Below, in pieces: positions 31,891-40,818 of a stretch of DNA of 52,608 nt. The notes under the pieces are model-generated. The model was not told the origin of the DNA, did not search any database, and was given only the letters and a program-made list of their open reading frames with translations. Every line of letters starts with the position of its first letter. Position 1 is the stretch's first letter. This DNA comes from an uncultured bacterium (GTDB taxonomy: Bacteria > Cyanobacteriota > Vampirovibrionia > Gastranaerophilales > Gastranaerophilaceae), in assembly GCA_947361225.1 (NCBI GenBank), contig CANAIK010000006.1, positions 1 through 52,608 on the forward strand, given 5' to 3'. Both the position numbers and the translations under genes were made by a program.

Positions 31891-32826
31891 TTAGAATAAT
31901 TTTTGTTGGATTTTTTTGTCAATAAAACTTTTTTGCGCTCCCAATAGAATTTCGTCCGTTTCAACCAAACTCCCAAGCAGCAAGGGCGAATTAGGATTGT
32001 GGAATTTATAGTTTTTTTGAGCAATTTTTGGATTTTTATTAGCATAACAATATTTACAACCATTCAAACAAGTGTCATACGCTCCAATATCACGACTTTC
32101 AATACAATGACAATGTTTTCTTGTCCCTTTATGCTTTAAATTTTTAAACTTGACTCCGTTTGCATTGTCTAAGATATCTAAAGTCATACAACCAGAGTTA
32201 TGTATTCCATATTCTGTATAATCAGTATTTGTTGCGCAAGTTTGAATATTTAAATTGTATTTTTTTGCAATTTTTCCCAAATTAAGCGCAATAATATTTT
32301 TATCACTATCCGTTAATGGTATAATTTCGGGCATATTAACCTCAAGTTTTTTATACATTTCAACAAAACTAAAAATGCATCTATCAACATACAATGAAAT
32401 TTCTTTAGCCATTTTATCAAATGCTTTAATATGAGTTTCAATTGTATAGTTTTTAGTTAATAAAACAGGATCATACCTCCACGCAAGTCTTTGTTTTCCA
32501 ACAATTTCGGACAATTTTTTTAATGTTTCAACGCTATTCTCAATCGTTGGGACATTAGGTTCAATATCTTTACCATAGGGAGTTATTGTGTAATAAAAAT
32601 AGGTATTAAATTTATCTGTAATTTTTGTAATATCGTTTATTATAGGCTGATAATTTTTAGAGCAAAAAATAACACAATCAACCTTATCAGGAGTTAATTC
32701 ATAACGAATTACCTTGTTTGGGAACAAAGGATTGCGTGAATAAACAAAACCTTCCTCAAATCTTTTTAATAGCCATTGACTAAAATATTGAACCGTGTCG
32801 GTTCTTGCCCCTGTGTTAATTATCAT
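31891..32826 (-). CDS. DUF1848 family protein with cysteine cluster
   Basis: The family is recognised by IINTGARTDTVQYFSQWLLK at the N-terminus, the central TPYGKDIEPNVPTIE and LAWRYDPVL, and the C-terminal CHCIESRDIGAYDTCLNGCK followed by YCYAN. The cysteine pattern (CHC, then CxxxCxYC) looks suited to an Fe-S or metal centre, and the TIM-barrel-like core recalls radical-SAM-related proteins. The biochemical role is unknown to me. The length of 311 residues is normal. It begins six bases after the DUF2207 gene and precedes a GNAT gene. Confidence 0.85.
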   Translation of the reverse strand: MIINTGARTDTVQYFSQWLLKRFEEGFVYSRNPLFPNKVIRYELTPDKVDCVIFCSKNYQPIINDITKITDKFNTYFYYTITPYGKDIEPNVPTIENSVETLKKLSEIVGKQRLAWRYDPVLLTKNYTIETHIKAFDKMAKEISLYVDRCIFSFVEMYKKLEVNMPEIIPLTDSDKNIIALNLGKIAKKYNLNIQTCATNTDYTEYGIHNSGCMTLDILDNANGVKFKNLKHKGTRKHCHCIESRDIGAYDTCLNGCKYCYANKNPKIAQKNYKFHNPNSPLLLGSLVETDEILLGAQKSFIDKKIQQKLF

Positions 32827-32832
32827 TATTGT

Positions 32833-34674
32833 TTACCAGGAACCCCCTCCGCCGCCGCCGAATCCACCGCCGGATCGACCGCCTCTTGAGGAAAATCCGC
32901 CGGATGATTTTGATATTCCGCCATTAGAAGTCGTTGGGACAGAATAATCCGACATTGAGGTTGTAAACTTATTAAAACTCTTAAACGAAAATCTTCCAAC
33001 ATACCAACCGGGATTCTCGATATTCAAACCCTCAAATTTTTCCACCCATTCTTTGACAATTCCAAGAACATAAGCATAAGGAACCATATCATAGCAATAA
33101 TAAGGGTTTTCCTTCATTAATTCTTGAAGTCTTTTTTGCTCGGCAGTTTTGAGGAATTTTTTATACCCCTCAATATGACCCAATAACTTGAGTGCGAGTT
33201 TATTTTTCTTAGGCATTTGATAAACGCAAATAACACTCACAACAATCCCTATAATTCCATAAATAATAATAGAAAGATTTTTTGTAACATCAGCATATTC
33301 ATTAACAAAAACAATTCCAATTGCAATTGCAATGGATAAAATAGCCAATAAAACAGGGGTAAAGAAAATAAAAGATTTTCTGTCAAAATTATCGATTAAA
33401 TTATTAAGAATTATTATAAAAGCAGTGCAGCTAACAAAAATTGAAAAAACAAATATTGAAGGTTCCAAAGCAAGCATTGAAAAATCAAAATCCGAACAAG
33501 CAAGATTCAAAAACCCTAAAAGCCCGATTATCGCTAAAATTGGAACAAAATAAACAATAAATCGTCTGGAACTTTTTTTGTAGAGTTTTTCTTTTAATCC
33601 TTCCAGCATTATATTAATTTCACCGCAATCCTTATAATAAGTTCTTGATTTTTCAAGTTCATTTTTTGTAATTTCACTTAAACTGTAGTTTTTAAAAAGC
33701 GATTCCATTAATTTTTTTTCAACGGATTTATTTCCGTCGTATTGTTTAATCAATTGGAGTGTAAAATTGTCTTCTTGATTGATAATTTTAATGTATCCTC
33801 TGGATGCCAGATAAAGAATCGACGAAACGATTTCTCTTTCCGCATTTAGAGATTTTCGATAAATCGTTCCAACCTCAGCGCTCGTTAAACCCTTTGGGGG
33901 ATAAAAATTAACAACCGGAATAACTTTATCGTCTTTTCCGAAAACAAACCAAAACGAAAAAGGAATTAAAGACAAAATCGTTATTATTAAAAACGCTAAA
34001 ATTTTAGAAAAAGGAGGGTCGTCGACAAAATACCCCTCGGGAAGTTTAACTATAACGGTTAGCGCCTCTTTGGGTCCTAGTGGTTTTAGAATCCTTCCTT
34101 CAATTGTGTTAGAATAAACTTTGTATTCAACTTTACCTTGATTTTCATTTGAACCGAATAATCCGGATGCAAAATCGATTTTTTTTGAATCAAATTCTTT
34201 AGGAAAAGTAATTCTAAAGTGGGCTTTTTTAACAATATCGTTTCGATTTAAACCAATAATATCATAAATAAATTCATCGTTATTTTTTTTAATTTCATCA
34301 AATGGAATTTTGTAATTATAAGAAATTGTGTAGGATTGACCCCCGATAACTTTTCTATCCGATCTTCCACAAACGATTTTTACATCTTTAGTCGATCTTA
34401 CAATCTCGTGGAGCTGTGTTGCTTTAATTTTAGCAATTTTAACCCTTTTAGTTTTAATTAATCCGTCTTGATTAATAATTTCTTTTTCCAGGGGAATATA
34501 TCTAAAATATCCGTGCTGGGGGATTTTAAAATAGACATCGATTTTTTCTGTCACGTTTAAAAGCTTATTTTCGTGAATATTAATATCAATATCCCAGTTT
34601 TTTATGTAATAATTTGCTCCAAAACAAGGATTTAGGATAAAAATTATAAATAAATAAAATAAAAATTTTTTCAT
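32833..34674 (-). CDS. DUF2207 membrane protein with glycine-rich C-terminus
   Basis: This 613-residue protein has a signal peptide (FLFYLFIIFILNPCFGA). It has a large extracytoplasmic beta-rich domain (YYIKNWDIDINIHENKLLNV ... GRILKPLGPKEALTVIV) typical of DUF2207, a transmembrane helix near 225-245, a cytosolic region with RGYIKIINQEDNFTL, and further membrane segments. The tail ends in the characteristic GGGFGGGGGGSW. DUF2207 proteins are usually encoded beside LemA, as here with a three-base gap. The pair is linked with membrane or envelope functions, but the mechanism is not established. Confidence 0.88.
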   Translation of the reverse strand: MKKFLFYLFIIFILNPCFGANYYIKNWDIDINIHENKLLNVTEKIDVYFKIPQHGYFRYIPLEKEIINQDGLIKTKRVKIAKIKATQLHEIVRSTKDVKIVCGRSDRKVIGGQSYTISYNYKIPFDEIKKNNDEFIYDIIGLNRNDIVKKAHFRITFPKEFDSKKIDFASGLFGSNENQGKVEYKVYSNTIEGRILKPLGPKEALTVIVKLPEGYFVDDPPFSKILAFLIITILSLIPFSFWFVFGKDDKVIPVVNFYPPKGLTSAEVGTIYRKSLNAEREIVSSILYLASRGYIKIINQEDNFTLQLIKQYDGNKSVEKKLMESLFKNYSLSEITKNELEKSRTYYKDCGEINIMLEGLKEKLYKKSSRRFIVYFVPILAIIGLLGFLNLACSDFDFSMLALEPSIFVFSIFVSCTAFIIILNNLIDNFDRKSFIFFTPVLLAILSIAIAIGIVFVNEYADVTKNLSIIIYGIIGIVVSVICVYQMPKKNKLALKLLGHIEGYKKFLKTAEQKRLQELMKENPYYCYDMVPYAYVLGIVKEWVEKFEGLNIENPGWYVGRFSFKSFNKFTTSMSDYSVPTTSNGGISKSSGGFSSRGGRSGGGFGGGGGGSW

Positions 34675-34677
34675 TTC

Positions 34678-35229
34678 CTAAAAAGAAACCTTAATATTAT
34701 CTTTTTGACTATTGTCAACTTCAAACATCTTTTGAGGTTTAAAACCAAGCGCAGACGCAATAACTACCGTTGGAAACATTTGGATTTTTGTGTTGAATTC
34801 ACGAACTGTTCCGTTGTAGTATTTTCTTGATTGAGAAATATCGTTCTCAATTTGTTCCAGTTGACGTTGGAGTTCTAAAAAATTTTCATTTGCTTTTAAT
34901 TCGGGGTAATTCTCACTAAGCGCTATTAATCTTGATAAGCCGATATCAAGTTGTGAGTTAAGATCCATTTTTTTGTCATTAGATAAATTGGAATAAGTTT
35001 TCGATCTTAAATTAACAATATTATCCAACAATTCCTTTTCGTGAACGCTGTAGCCCTTAACCGATTCAACCAAATTAGGAATTAAATCAAAACGTTTTTT
35101 TAAATAGACGTCCATTGTTGAAAATGCCTCCTGGACGTAGTTTTTAGAGCTAATTAAGGAATTATACGTACCAATAATCCAAATAATTAACAATAAAAAA
35201 ATTATACCTATAATGACTAATCCACTCAT
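34678..35229 (-). CDS. lemA: LemA family protein
   Basis: This 183-residue protein has one N-terminal membrane helix (LVIIGIIFLLLIIWIIGTYN) and an alpha-helical bundle outside. The segment YNSLISSKNYVQEAFSTMDV and KRFDLIPNLVESVKGYSVHE is the LemA hallmark, followed by YYNGTVREFNTKIQMFPTVV. LemA proteins are widespread, with no agreed biochemical function. The gene lies ten bases after the dehydratase gene, preceded by a G-rich ribosome site, and is paired with DUF2207. Confidence 0.94.
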   Translation of the reverse strand: MSGLVIIGIIFLLLIIWIIGTYNSLISSKNYVQEAFSTMDVYLKKRFDLIPNLVESVKGYSVHEKELLDNIVNLRSKTYSNLSNDKKMDLNSQLDIGLSRLIALSENYPELKANENFLELQRQLEQIENDISQSRKYYNGTVREFNTKIQMFPTVVIASALGFKPQKMFEVDNSQKDNIKVSF

Positions 35230-35239
35230 TTTTTACCCC

Positions 35240-36475
35240 CTAGCAATCAATATAACCTTTAATTGCAGTTTTTGCAGCAACATAAGGACTTGAAAGATAG
35301 ATAAATCCTTGAGTGTTGCCCATTCTGCCCTGGAAGTTTCGATTCTGCGTTGCAAGACAAACTTCTCCGTCTCCTAAAATCCCTCCGTGCACTCCAACAC
35401 AGGGTCCGCAGCCTGAGGGCAATAAATTAGCTCCCGCCTCAAGAAAAATTTCAAGCAAACCTTCTTTTGAAGCTTGTAAATACGTGTCTTTACTTGCAGG
35501 AACCACAATAAGTCTTGTTTTTGGGTTAACTTTGTTCCCTTTTAAAACCTCAGCCGCAATTCTCAAATCTTCGATTCTTCCGTTAGTGCAAGTTCCTATA
35601 AAAACTTGATCAACCTTAATATCCCCCAATTCTTGAGCGGGTTTTGTGTTATCAACGCTGTGAGGACAAGAAACCATAGAGGGAATTATTGACGCATCGA
35701 TTTTTATTGTTTTTTCATATATTGCGTCTTCATCCATTTTAATTTCTTTAAATTTATCTTCTCTTCCTCTTTGTTTTAAGAATTCATAGGTTTTTTCATC
35801 GGTTTCGAATAATCCGACTTTAGCTCCTGCCTCAACTGCCATATTAGCAAGGGTGAATCTATCCGACATTGACATTTTTCGAATTGTTTCCCCGCAAAAC
35901 TCCAAAGCCCTGTAAGTAGCTCCGTCTGCGCCTATAAGCCCGATTAAATAAAGCATTAAATCCTTAGCGCAAACGTTTTTTTGAAATTCTCCAAAAACTT
36001 CAATTTTAAAGGATTTTGGAACCTTAAACCAGGTTTTTCCATAAGCCATTGAAACGGCGATATCGGTTGAGCCCATTCCTGTTGCAAAAGCCCCCAGAGC
36101 CCCCGAAGTACAAGTGTGAGAATCAGCTCCGACAAGAATTTCCCCGGGATTTACAAAATCTTCCACCAATCTTTGATGACAAACCCCGCAGCCGATATCG
36201 GATAAAACTGCCCCGTATTCCTGCGCAAATTCTCTTATTGTATTATGAGCGCAAGAAAGCTCTTTTCTGGGACTAGGTGCAGCGTGGTCAATAAAAAGAA
36301 TTGTTCTTTTTGGATTATTTAATTTTTTATTCAATTTTCTAAATTCTTTAATCGCCAAAGGACCCGTCCCGTCTTGGGTTGCGCAAACATCAACCGAGGC
36401 GATTACAAGCTCGTCAAATTGAACATCGTGATTGCTATGATTAGATAATATTTTTTGTGCTAAAGTTTGTCCCAT
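35240..36475 (-). CDS. Aconitase-family dehydratase large subunit (LeuC or homoaconitase type), copy 1
   Basis: This is the large subunit of a 3-isopropylmalate dehydratase or homoaconitase-like enzyme, which isomerises hydroxy-acids using a [4Fe-4S] cluster. Cluster cysteines are Cys296 in GTCTNGR and Cys356 and Cys359 in GCGPC. GADSHTCTSGALGAFATGMG and QNRNFQGRMG are also typical. The length of 411 residues is the short type found with a separate small subunit, which is not in this window. Compared with copy 2 at 40.8 kb it has CGVCHQRLVEDFVNPG and CPHSVDN, which recall archaeal-type homoaconitase/LeuC. The two copies may therefore act on different substrates. First gene of the operon with lemA and DUF2207. 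Confidence 0.88.
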   Translation of the reverse strand: MGQTLAQKILSNHSNHDVQFDELVIASVDVCATQDGTGPLAIKEFRKLNKKLNNPKRTILFIDHAAPSPRKELSCAHNTIREFAQEYGAVLSDIGCGVCHQRLVEDFVNPGEILVGADSHTCTSGALGAFATGMGSTDIAVSMAYGKTWFKVPKSFKIEVFGEFQKNVCAKDLMLYLIGLIGADGATYRALEFCGETIRKMSMSDRFTLANMAVEAGAKVGLFETDEKTYEFLKQRGREDKFKEIKMDEDAIYEKTIKIDASIIPSMVSCPHSVDNTKPAQELGDIKVDQVFIGTCTNGRIEDLRIAAEVLKGNKVNPKTRLIVVPASKDTYLQASKEGLLEIFLEAGANLLPSGCGPCVGVHGGILGDGEVCLATQNRNFQGRMGNTQGFIYLSSPYVAAKTAIKGYIDC

Positions 36476-36505
36476 TTTAAATCCCTCTAACTATTCTTTT
36501 TTTCT

Positions 36506-36535
36506 ATTATATAACAAAAATAAATTTTCGTTTAA
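36506..36535 (-). promoter_or_regulatory. Promoter of the dehydratase copy 1-lemA operon
   Basis: On the minus strand TTAAAC (36535-36530) and TATAAT (36511-36506) are 18 bases apart. The ATG lies 31 bases after the -10, with AGAGGGA before it. Confidence 0.6.
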
Positions 36536-36602
36536 TTATATGATAACAAATCCCTTGTTTTTTACGATAATAAAGCAATAAATTAGGAGTTTTATAACAA
36601 AA

Positions 36603-37364
36603 ATGGATTTTGCGGCATTAATAGGAACCTTTTTAGGTATTACTTTTATTTTAATAGGTCAAGCGCTTGAAGGCGGAAATATCGGACAGCTTTTGCAAAT
36701 TACTGCGTTTTTTATCGTTGCGGGAGGAACCGCAGGGGCAGTTTTTCTTAGTTTTCCAATGGAAGACTTTAAAACCGCTCTTCATTGTATTAAGGTTGTT
36801 TATTTTGGACAACCCCCGAAACTTGAAACTTTAATAGCAGAAATTATAACATATGCGCAAAAAGCAAGAAAAGAAGGGGTTATTGCACTTGAAAAAGAGG
36901 CAAAAAACGCCTCTCACCCGCTTTTAAAACTTGGTTTAGAAGCAGTTGCAGACGGAGCTGACCCAACATTAGTAAGAGATATGATGGAAACCCAATTGTC
37001 GCAAATGCAGGAAAAAATCGCAGCAGGCGCAAAGGTTCTTGAATCCGCAGGGGGTTATTCTCCAACCCTTGGGATTATCGGAGCGGTTTTAGGTTTGATT
37101 CAGGTAATGCAGAATTTATCCGATCCGTCTAAATTAGGGGCAGGGATTGCGGTTGCTTTCGTTGCTACAATTTATGGTCTTGTAATTGCAAATTTACTTA
37201 CAATTCCTTATTCAACAAGGGTTAAAAGAAAATATGCCCATATTTTTACTTCAATGGAACTTATGATTGAAGGAATCCTATCAATTCAAGCAGGGGAATC
37301 TCCCGCTTTAATCGAGCGCAAACTTGAATGTTATATTGTTGACAAAAAAGAGGCTAAAGCTTAA
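36603..37364 (+). CDS. motA: Flagellar motor stator protein MotA
   Basis: MotA forms, with MotB, the proton- or sodium-driven stator that turns the flagellar rotor. Four membrane segments are visible (about 5-20, 30-48, 150-170, 180-200). The channel region AGGYSPTLGIIGAVLGLIQ and IAVAFVATIYGLVIANL is conserved, as is the cytosolic loop with charged residues. The length of 253 residues is normal. A GGAG stands 13 bases before the ATG. The stop codon overlaps the motB start (TAATG). No other flagellar gene is in the window. Confidence 0.94.
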   Translation: MDFAALIGTFLGITFILIGQALEGGNIGQLLQITAFFIVAGGTAGAVFLSFPMEDFKTALHCIKVVYFGQPPKLETLIAEIITYAQKARKEGVIALEKEAKNASHPLLKLGLEAVADGADPTLVRDMMETQLSQMQEKIAAGAKVLESAGGYSPTLGIIGAVLGLIQVMQNLSDPSKLGAGIAVAFVATIYGLVIANLLTIPYSTRVKRKYAHIFTSMELMIEGILSIQAGESPALIERKLECYIVDKKEAKA

Positions 37365-38332
37365 TGGCAAGAAAAAAACCACCCGAAGAACACGAAAATC
37401 TTGAACGTTGGTTAGTTTCATATGCCGATTTTATGACGCTGCTTTTTGCAACTTTTGTTGTATTGTATGCGCTCGCCCAATCGGACGTTAATTCTTTTAA
37501 AGGAATAGAAGACGCTCTAAGAAAGGCTTTTAGTCAAAATATTTTCGATAATCAAGCAAATATAATGGAAGGAAATAACTCAATCCTAACAGGAGAACAA
37601 GGGGCAATTAACCCTTTAATGCTTGAGTATATGAGTCAAAAATACGAACAAACTTCTTATGATGATATAAAATATGAAATTGATAGCTTGAAACAAAACG
37701 GTTTGAGCGCTGAAATTGACAATCGGGGTCTTGTTATAAGACTAAATGAAAAAGCAATCCAATTTGCTCCGGGTACAGCGGAATTAAATCCAAAATCACT
37801 TGAAACTTTAGCAGTTGTTGCTAAAATTATAAAAGACAAATTCTCGATTCATTATATCCAGGTTGAAGGACACACAGATTCAGATCCGATAACCTCAGCC
37901 AGATTTCCCTCCAACTGGGAATTATCTTGTGATAGGGCATCTGCCGTTGTAAGATTTTTAATTAAAGAACAAAACTTTAGTCCTAAAATCTTTATAGCGC
38001 AAGGTCTCGCTGACACTGTTCCCCTTGTTCCCAACACAAATAATGAAAACAAAGCAAAAAACAGACGTGTTGAAATTGTAATTCTAAGAAATAAAAATAA
38101 AAATTTATCCAATAAAAATTTAGCTCAAATTCTAAAAGAAGCGCAAGCTCTTCAATCTAAAAGCAACTTAAAACCATCCAAAGCAATTGAAGAACTCGTA
38201 GGATCCGATAGGGAACAACTAAAGAATGTTATTGATATGACAGATCAATACGAAAACGAGAGCAAACGACTTGAAAAACTTAATAACGACACTCATTCTA
38301 ATGAAAATCAAAAACCGGATTTTATGGAGTAA
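37364..38332 (+). CDS. motB: Flagellar motor stator protein MotB
   Basis: MotB anchors the stator to peptidoglycan and carries the ion-binding residue. The single N-terminal membrane helix ERWLVSYADFMTLLFATFVV contains the conserved aspartate at Asp22. After a plug/linker region, an OmpA-like peptidoglycan-binding domain includes IQVEGHTDSDPI, NWELSCDRASAVVRFL and NRRVEIVILRN. The length of 322 residues includes a charged C-terminal tail beyond the OmpA domain. It overlaps motA by one base. A patatin gene follows after three bases. Confidence 0.94.
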   Translation: MARKKPPEEHENLERWLVSYADFMTLLFATFVVLYALAQSDVNSFKGIEDALRKAFSQNIFDNQANIMEGNNSILTGEQGAINPLMLEYMSQKYEQTSYDDIKYEIDSLKQNGLSAEIDNRGLVIRLNEKAIQFAPGTAELNPKSLETLAVVAKIIKDKFSIHYIQVEGHTDSDPITSARFPSNWELSCDRASAVVRFLIKEQNFSPKIFIAQGLADTVPLVPNTNNENKAKNRRVEIVILRNKNKNLSNKNLAQILKEAQALQSKSNLKPSKAIEELVGSDREQLKNVIDMTDQYENESKRLEKLNNDTHSNENQKPDFME

Positions 38333-38335
38333 ACA

Positions 38336-39520
38336 ATGGTAAAAAATGAATATTTTGCAATATTTGGAGGCGGAGGCATTAGGGGAATCAGCTATTGCGG
38401 GGCTTATAAGGCTTTGGTTGAGAATAATATCAATTTAATAGGATATGCAGGAAGCTCGATTGGTGCGGTTTTTGCGTCTTTAATTGCTGTTGGGTATAAT
38501 TACGAAGAAGTTTTTGAAATTCTATCCGGAACCGGACTTGAAATGTTTATTGATATAAATATTGATTTTAAAAAAGAACTTGCAATTTCCAAAGGGAAAA
38601 TTTTCCTTGATTGGATTAAAGAAAAAATCGAATCCAAATTCTACAAAGACGAATACAAAAAAGACAAAATGCCTCCTGTAAAATTTAAGGATATTAAAGA
38701 AAATTTGATAATTTATTCGGTTGATTTGACAAATTTAAAATTTTTGGAATTCTCCAAGGAAAAAACACCGGATTTTGAAATCGCAAAAAGCGTTCGAGCA
38801 AGTGTTTCAATGCCGGGACTGTTTATCCCCTTGGAATTAAACGAAACTTTAGTTGTAGACGGAGATTTGCTAAAATCCACCCCGCTGTGGAGGGTTAGTG
38901 ACACAATTAAGAATCTTAGTGAAAGAATACTCGAGTTTCGTCTTGAGGACAATGAAACCCCCAAAAAAATTACAAATTCAATTGAATATATAAATAGAGT
39001 CTACAATGCGTTTTGCGGGTTTGCAACGGATTATATCGTTGATTTGTACAATGAAAAAGATAAATTTGATTATATAAAAATCGACACTCCGGACGTTAGT
39101 GTTGTTGATTTTTTAATTCCCAAAGAAAAAAGAAAAGAACTTTTCGATATCGGCTACAATACAACAAACACCTACCTTAAAACTACATTGCAGCAAAAAA
39201 AATCCAAGCTTTTGGTAAAATATAAATTCTTATTGGATTTATTGCATAAATTCCAAAAAGAATTCAACAAAAAAAACACAATTAACTCATATCTTCGATT
39301 GTGCGAAATTTTTGTATATCTTTGTGAGGAAAAAAAATATATTGATATAATTCTATACAATAAAATTCTAAATTATAAAAACTCCTACACAAAAAACTAC
39401 AAACCAAAGAGCTTTTTTGGAATTAAATCCGCTCTAATTACCGATAAAAAAGATTTAGGGAATGAATTATCGGAAATTATTAAGCTAACAACAAATAAAA
39501 TTTGTGAGCTCCAGAATTAA
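38336..39520 (+). CDS. Patatin-like phospholipase
   Basis: This is a lipid acyl hydrolase of the patatin family with a Ser-Asp dyad. The oxyanion loop GGGGIRGISY is at 11-20, the nucleophile elbow GSSIG has Ser41, and the catalytic Asp175 is in VVDGD. RASVSMPGLFIPLEL is the usual block before the Asp. The last 150 residues (LLDLLHKFQKEFNKKNT ...) form a helical extension outside the core. Its start follows motB by three bases with GGAG upstream, so it is in the motAB transcript, an unusual association. The 3' end overlaps the convergent PBP4 gene by four bases. The substrate is unknown. Confidence 0.9.
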   Translation: MVKNEYFAIFGGGGIRGISYCGAYKALVENNINLIGYAGSSIGAVFASLIAVGYNYEEVFEILSGTGLEMFIDINIDFKKELAISKGKIFLDWIKEKIESKFYKDEYKKDKMPPVKFKDIKENLIIYSVDLTNLKFLEFSKEKTPDFEIAKSVRASVSMPGLFIPLELNETLVVDGDLLKSTPLWRVSDTIKNLSERILEFRLEDNETPKKITNSIEYINRVYNAFCGFATDYIVDLYNEKDKFDYIKIDTPDVSVVDFLIPKEKRKELFDIGYNTTNTYLKTTLQQKKSKLLVKYKFLLDLLHKFQKEFNKKNTINSYLRLCEIFVYLCEEKKYIDIILYNKILNYKNSYTKNYKPKSFFGIKSALITDKKDLGNELSEIIKLTTNKICELQN

Positions 39521-40818
39521 TATTTTCGATACAACAAAGTTATAACGTTATTCTCAAAATTCTTCAAAACCGCTTTTCTTTTGGGCGAATTCTGGATTAT
39601 TATACTAAAAATAATATCTTTATTTTTTTTCGTCCTCAAATACCCTGCAATTGAAGACATATTCGCTAATGTTCCCGTTTTTGCTCTTATTGAATCACCC
39701 AAAAAATCAAAACGGTTAAAAAGCGTTCCTTGCTGCGCTTGCGCCAATAAAAACTTATATTTTTCGTTTTTTGCGAGCTTAAATAACGATTGATTGATAA
39801 ATTCACAACTCAAAAGATTGTACCTTGAAACCCCACTCGCATCAGCAATTACAATATCATCGGACGGATTCAATATCTCCTTAAACATTGCTATTGAATC
39901 CTTTAATGAGGCCGGATGTTGGTAGTTAATAAACTTTGCCCCGGCTGTAAGAAAAACAACCTCAGCGCAAAAATTATCCGAATTTAAAAGAATATCCCTT
40001 GAAACTTCTTCAATTGAATGAGAAACAAAGGCTATTTTTTTAGCGCCGACAGGGATTTTCTTAACGCCTATTTTATTGTTGTGTAAAATATTATTTTTCT
40101 CAATCGCTTGTCTTAATTTTATATTAAAATTGATTTCAGGATACAAAACCGGCAAAGTTAAACTTTCGTCTTGATTTATTCCTCCCTTAAAGTTAATTAT
40201 CGGAGAATCCTCAATTTTTGTAATTTTATAATCGTTTTTATCTCCCAATCTAAGCTCGTTTATAATTGCAAATTTATAAGGATCGTTTTGGATTATATCA
40301 ACTTTGGTTGCTAAACTTGATCGTTTAATTGCAACTCGAACAAAGTTTTTATCGATAATATAAGGGGTAATTTGTCTTTGATTGGGCCAAAGGTCTTCTT
40401 CCATCCAGCTGTTTGGATAAGGGTCTTTATCAAATATCGAATCATCGATATAAATATTGTTAATCGGGGTTTTTATATTGGAAAAAAGTTTTACAAGGTC
40501 ATTTTGCGTTAATAAAGTATCCCCTACAAGTTTTATATAAAGATTGTTTTTATTATCCTTGTATAAAGCTGTTTCGAATTTATAATCGTCCCCTAAAGTA
40601 AGATAAGACACGCCAAAAGTGAGCATTTTTTGAACACTTGCAGGATTGAGCAGTTTTTTTTCATTTTTTTGATAAATAACAGATCCGTCTTTTTGATTCT
40701 GAACCAGAATCGCAACCGTAGATTTAATATTAAAATCAGATTCTTTAATTAAAGAATCAATAGGATGAGAAAAACAGATTGAACATAAAAAAAACAGAAC
40801 TAAAAAAACTTTTCTCAA
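39517..40818 (-). CDS. dacB: D-alanyl-D-alanine carboxypeptidase/endopeptidase PBP4 (family S13)
   Basis: This is a periplasmic peptidase that trims or opens peptidoglycan cross-links. A signal peptide (VFLVLFFLCSICFSHP) is followed by the three active-site motifs: SVQK with Ser61 and Lys64, SGVSRYN for the S13 SxN box, and KTGTLANMSS. The length of 433 residues is normal for PBP4. Translation probably starts at TTG 40818, directly after the stop of the dehydratase gene, with GGAG eight bases upstream inside that gene, so the two are translationally coupled. Confidence 0.93.
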   Translation of the reverse strand: MRKVFLVLFFLCSICFSHPIDSLIKESDFNIKSTVAILVQNQKDGSVIYQKNEKKLLNPASVQKMLTFGVSYLTLGDDYKFETALYKDNKNNLYIKLVGDTLLTQNDLVKLFSNIKTPINNIYIDDSIFDKDPYPNSWMEEDLWPNQRQITPYIIDKNFVRVAIKRSSLATKVDIIQNDPYKFAIINELRLGDKNDYKITKIEDSPIINFKGGINQDESLTLPVLYPEINFNIKLRQAIEKNNILHNNKIGVKKIPVGAKKIAFVSHSIEEVSRDILLNSDNFCAEVVFLTAGAKFINYQHPASLKDSIAMFKEILNPSDDIVIADASGVSRYNLLSCEFINQSLFKLAKNEKYKFLLAQAQQGTLFNRFDFLGDSIRAKTGTLANMSSIAGYLRTKKNKDIIFSIIIQNSPKRKAVLKNFENNVITLLYRKY

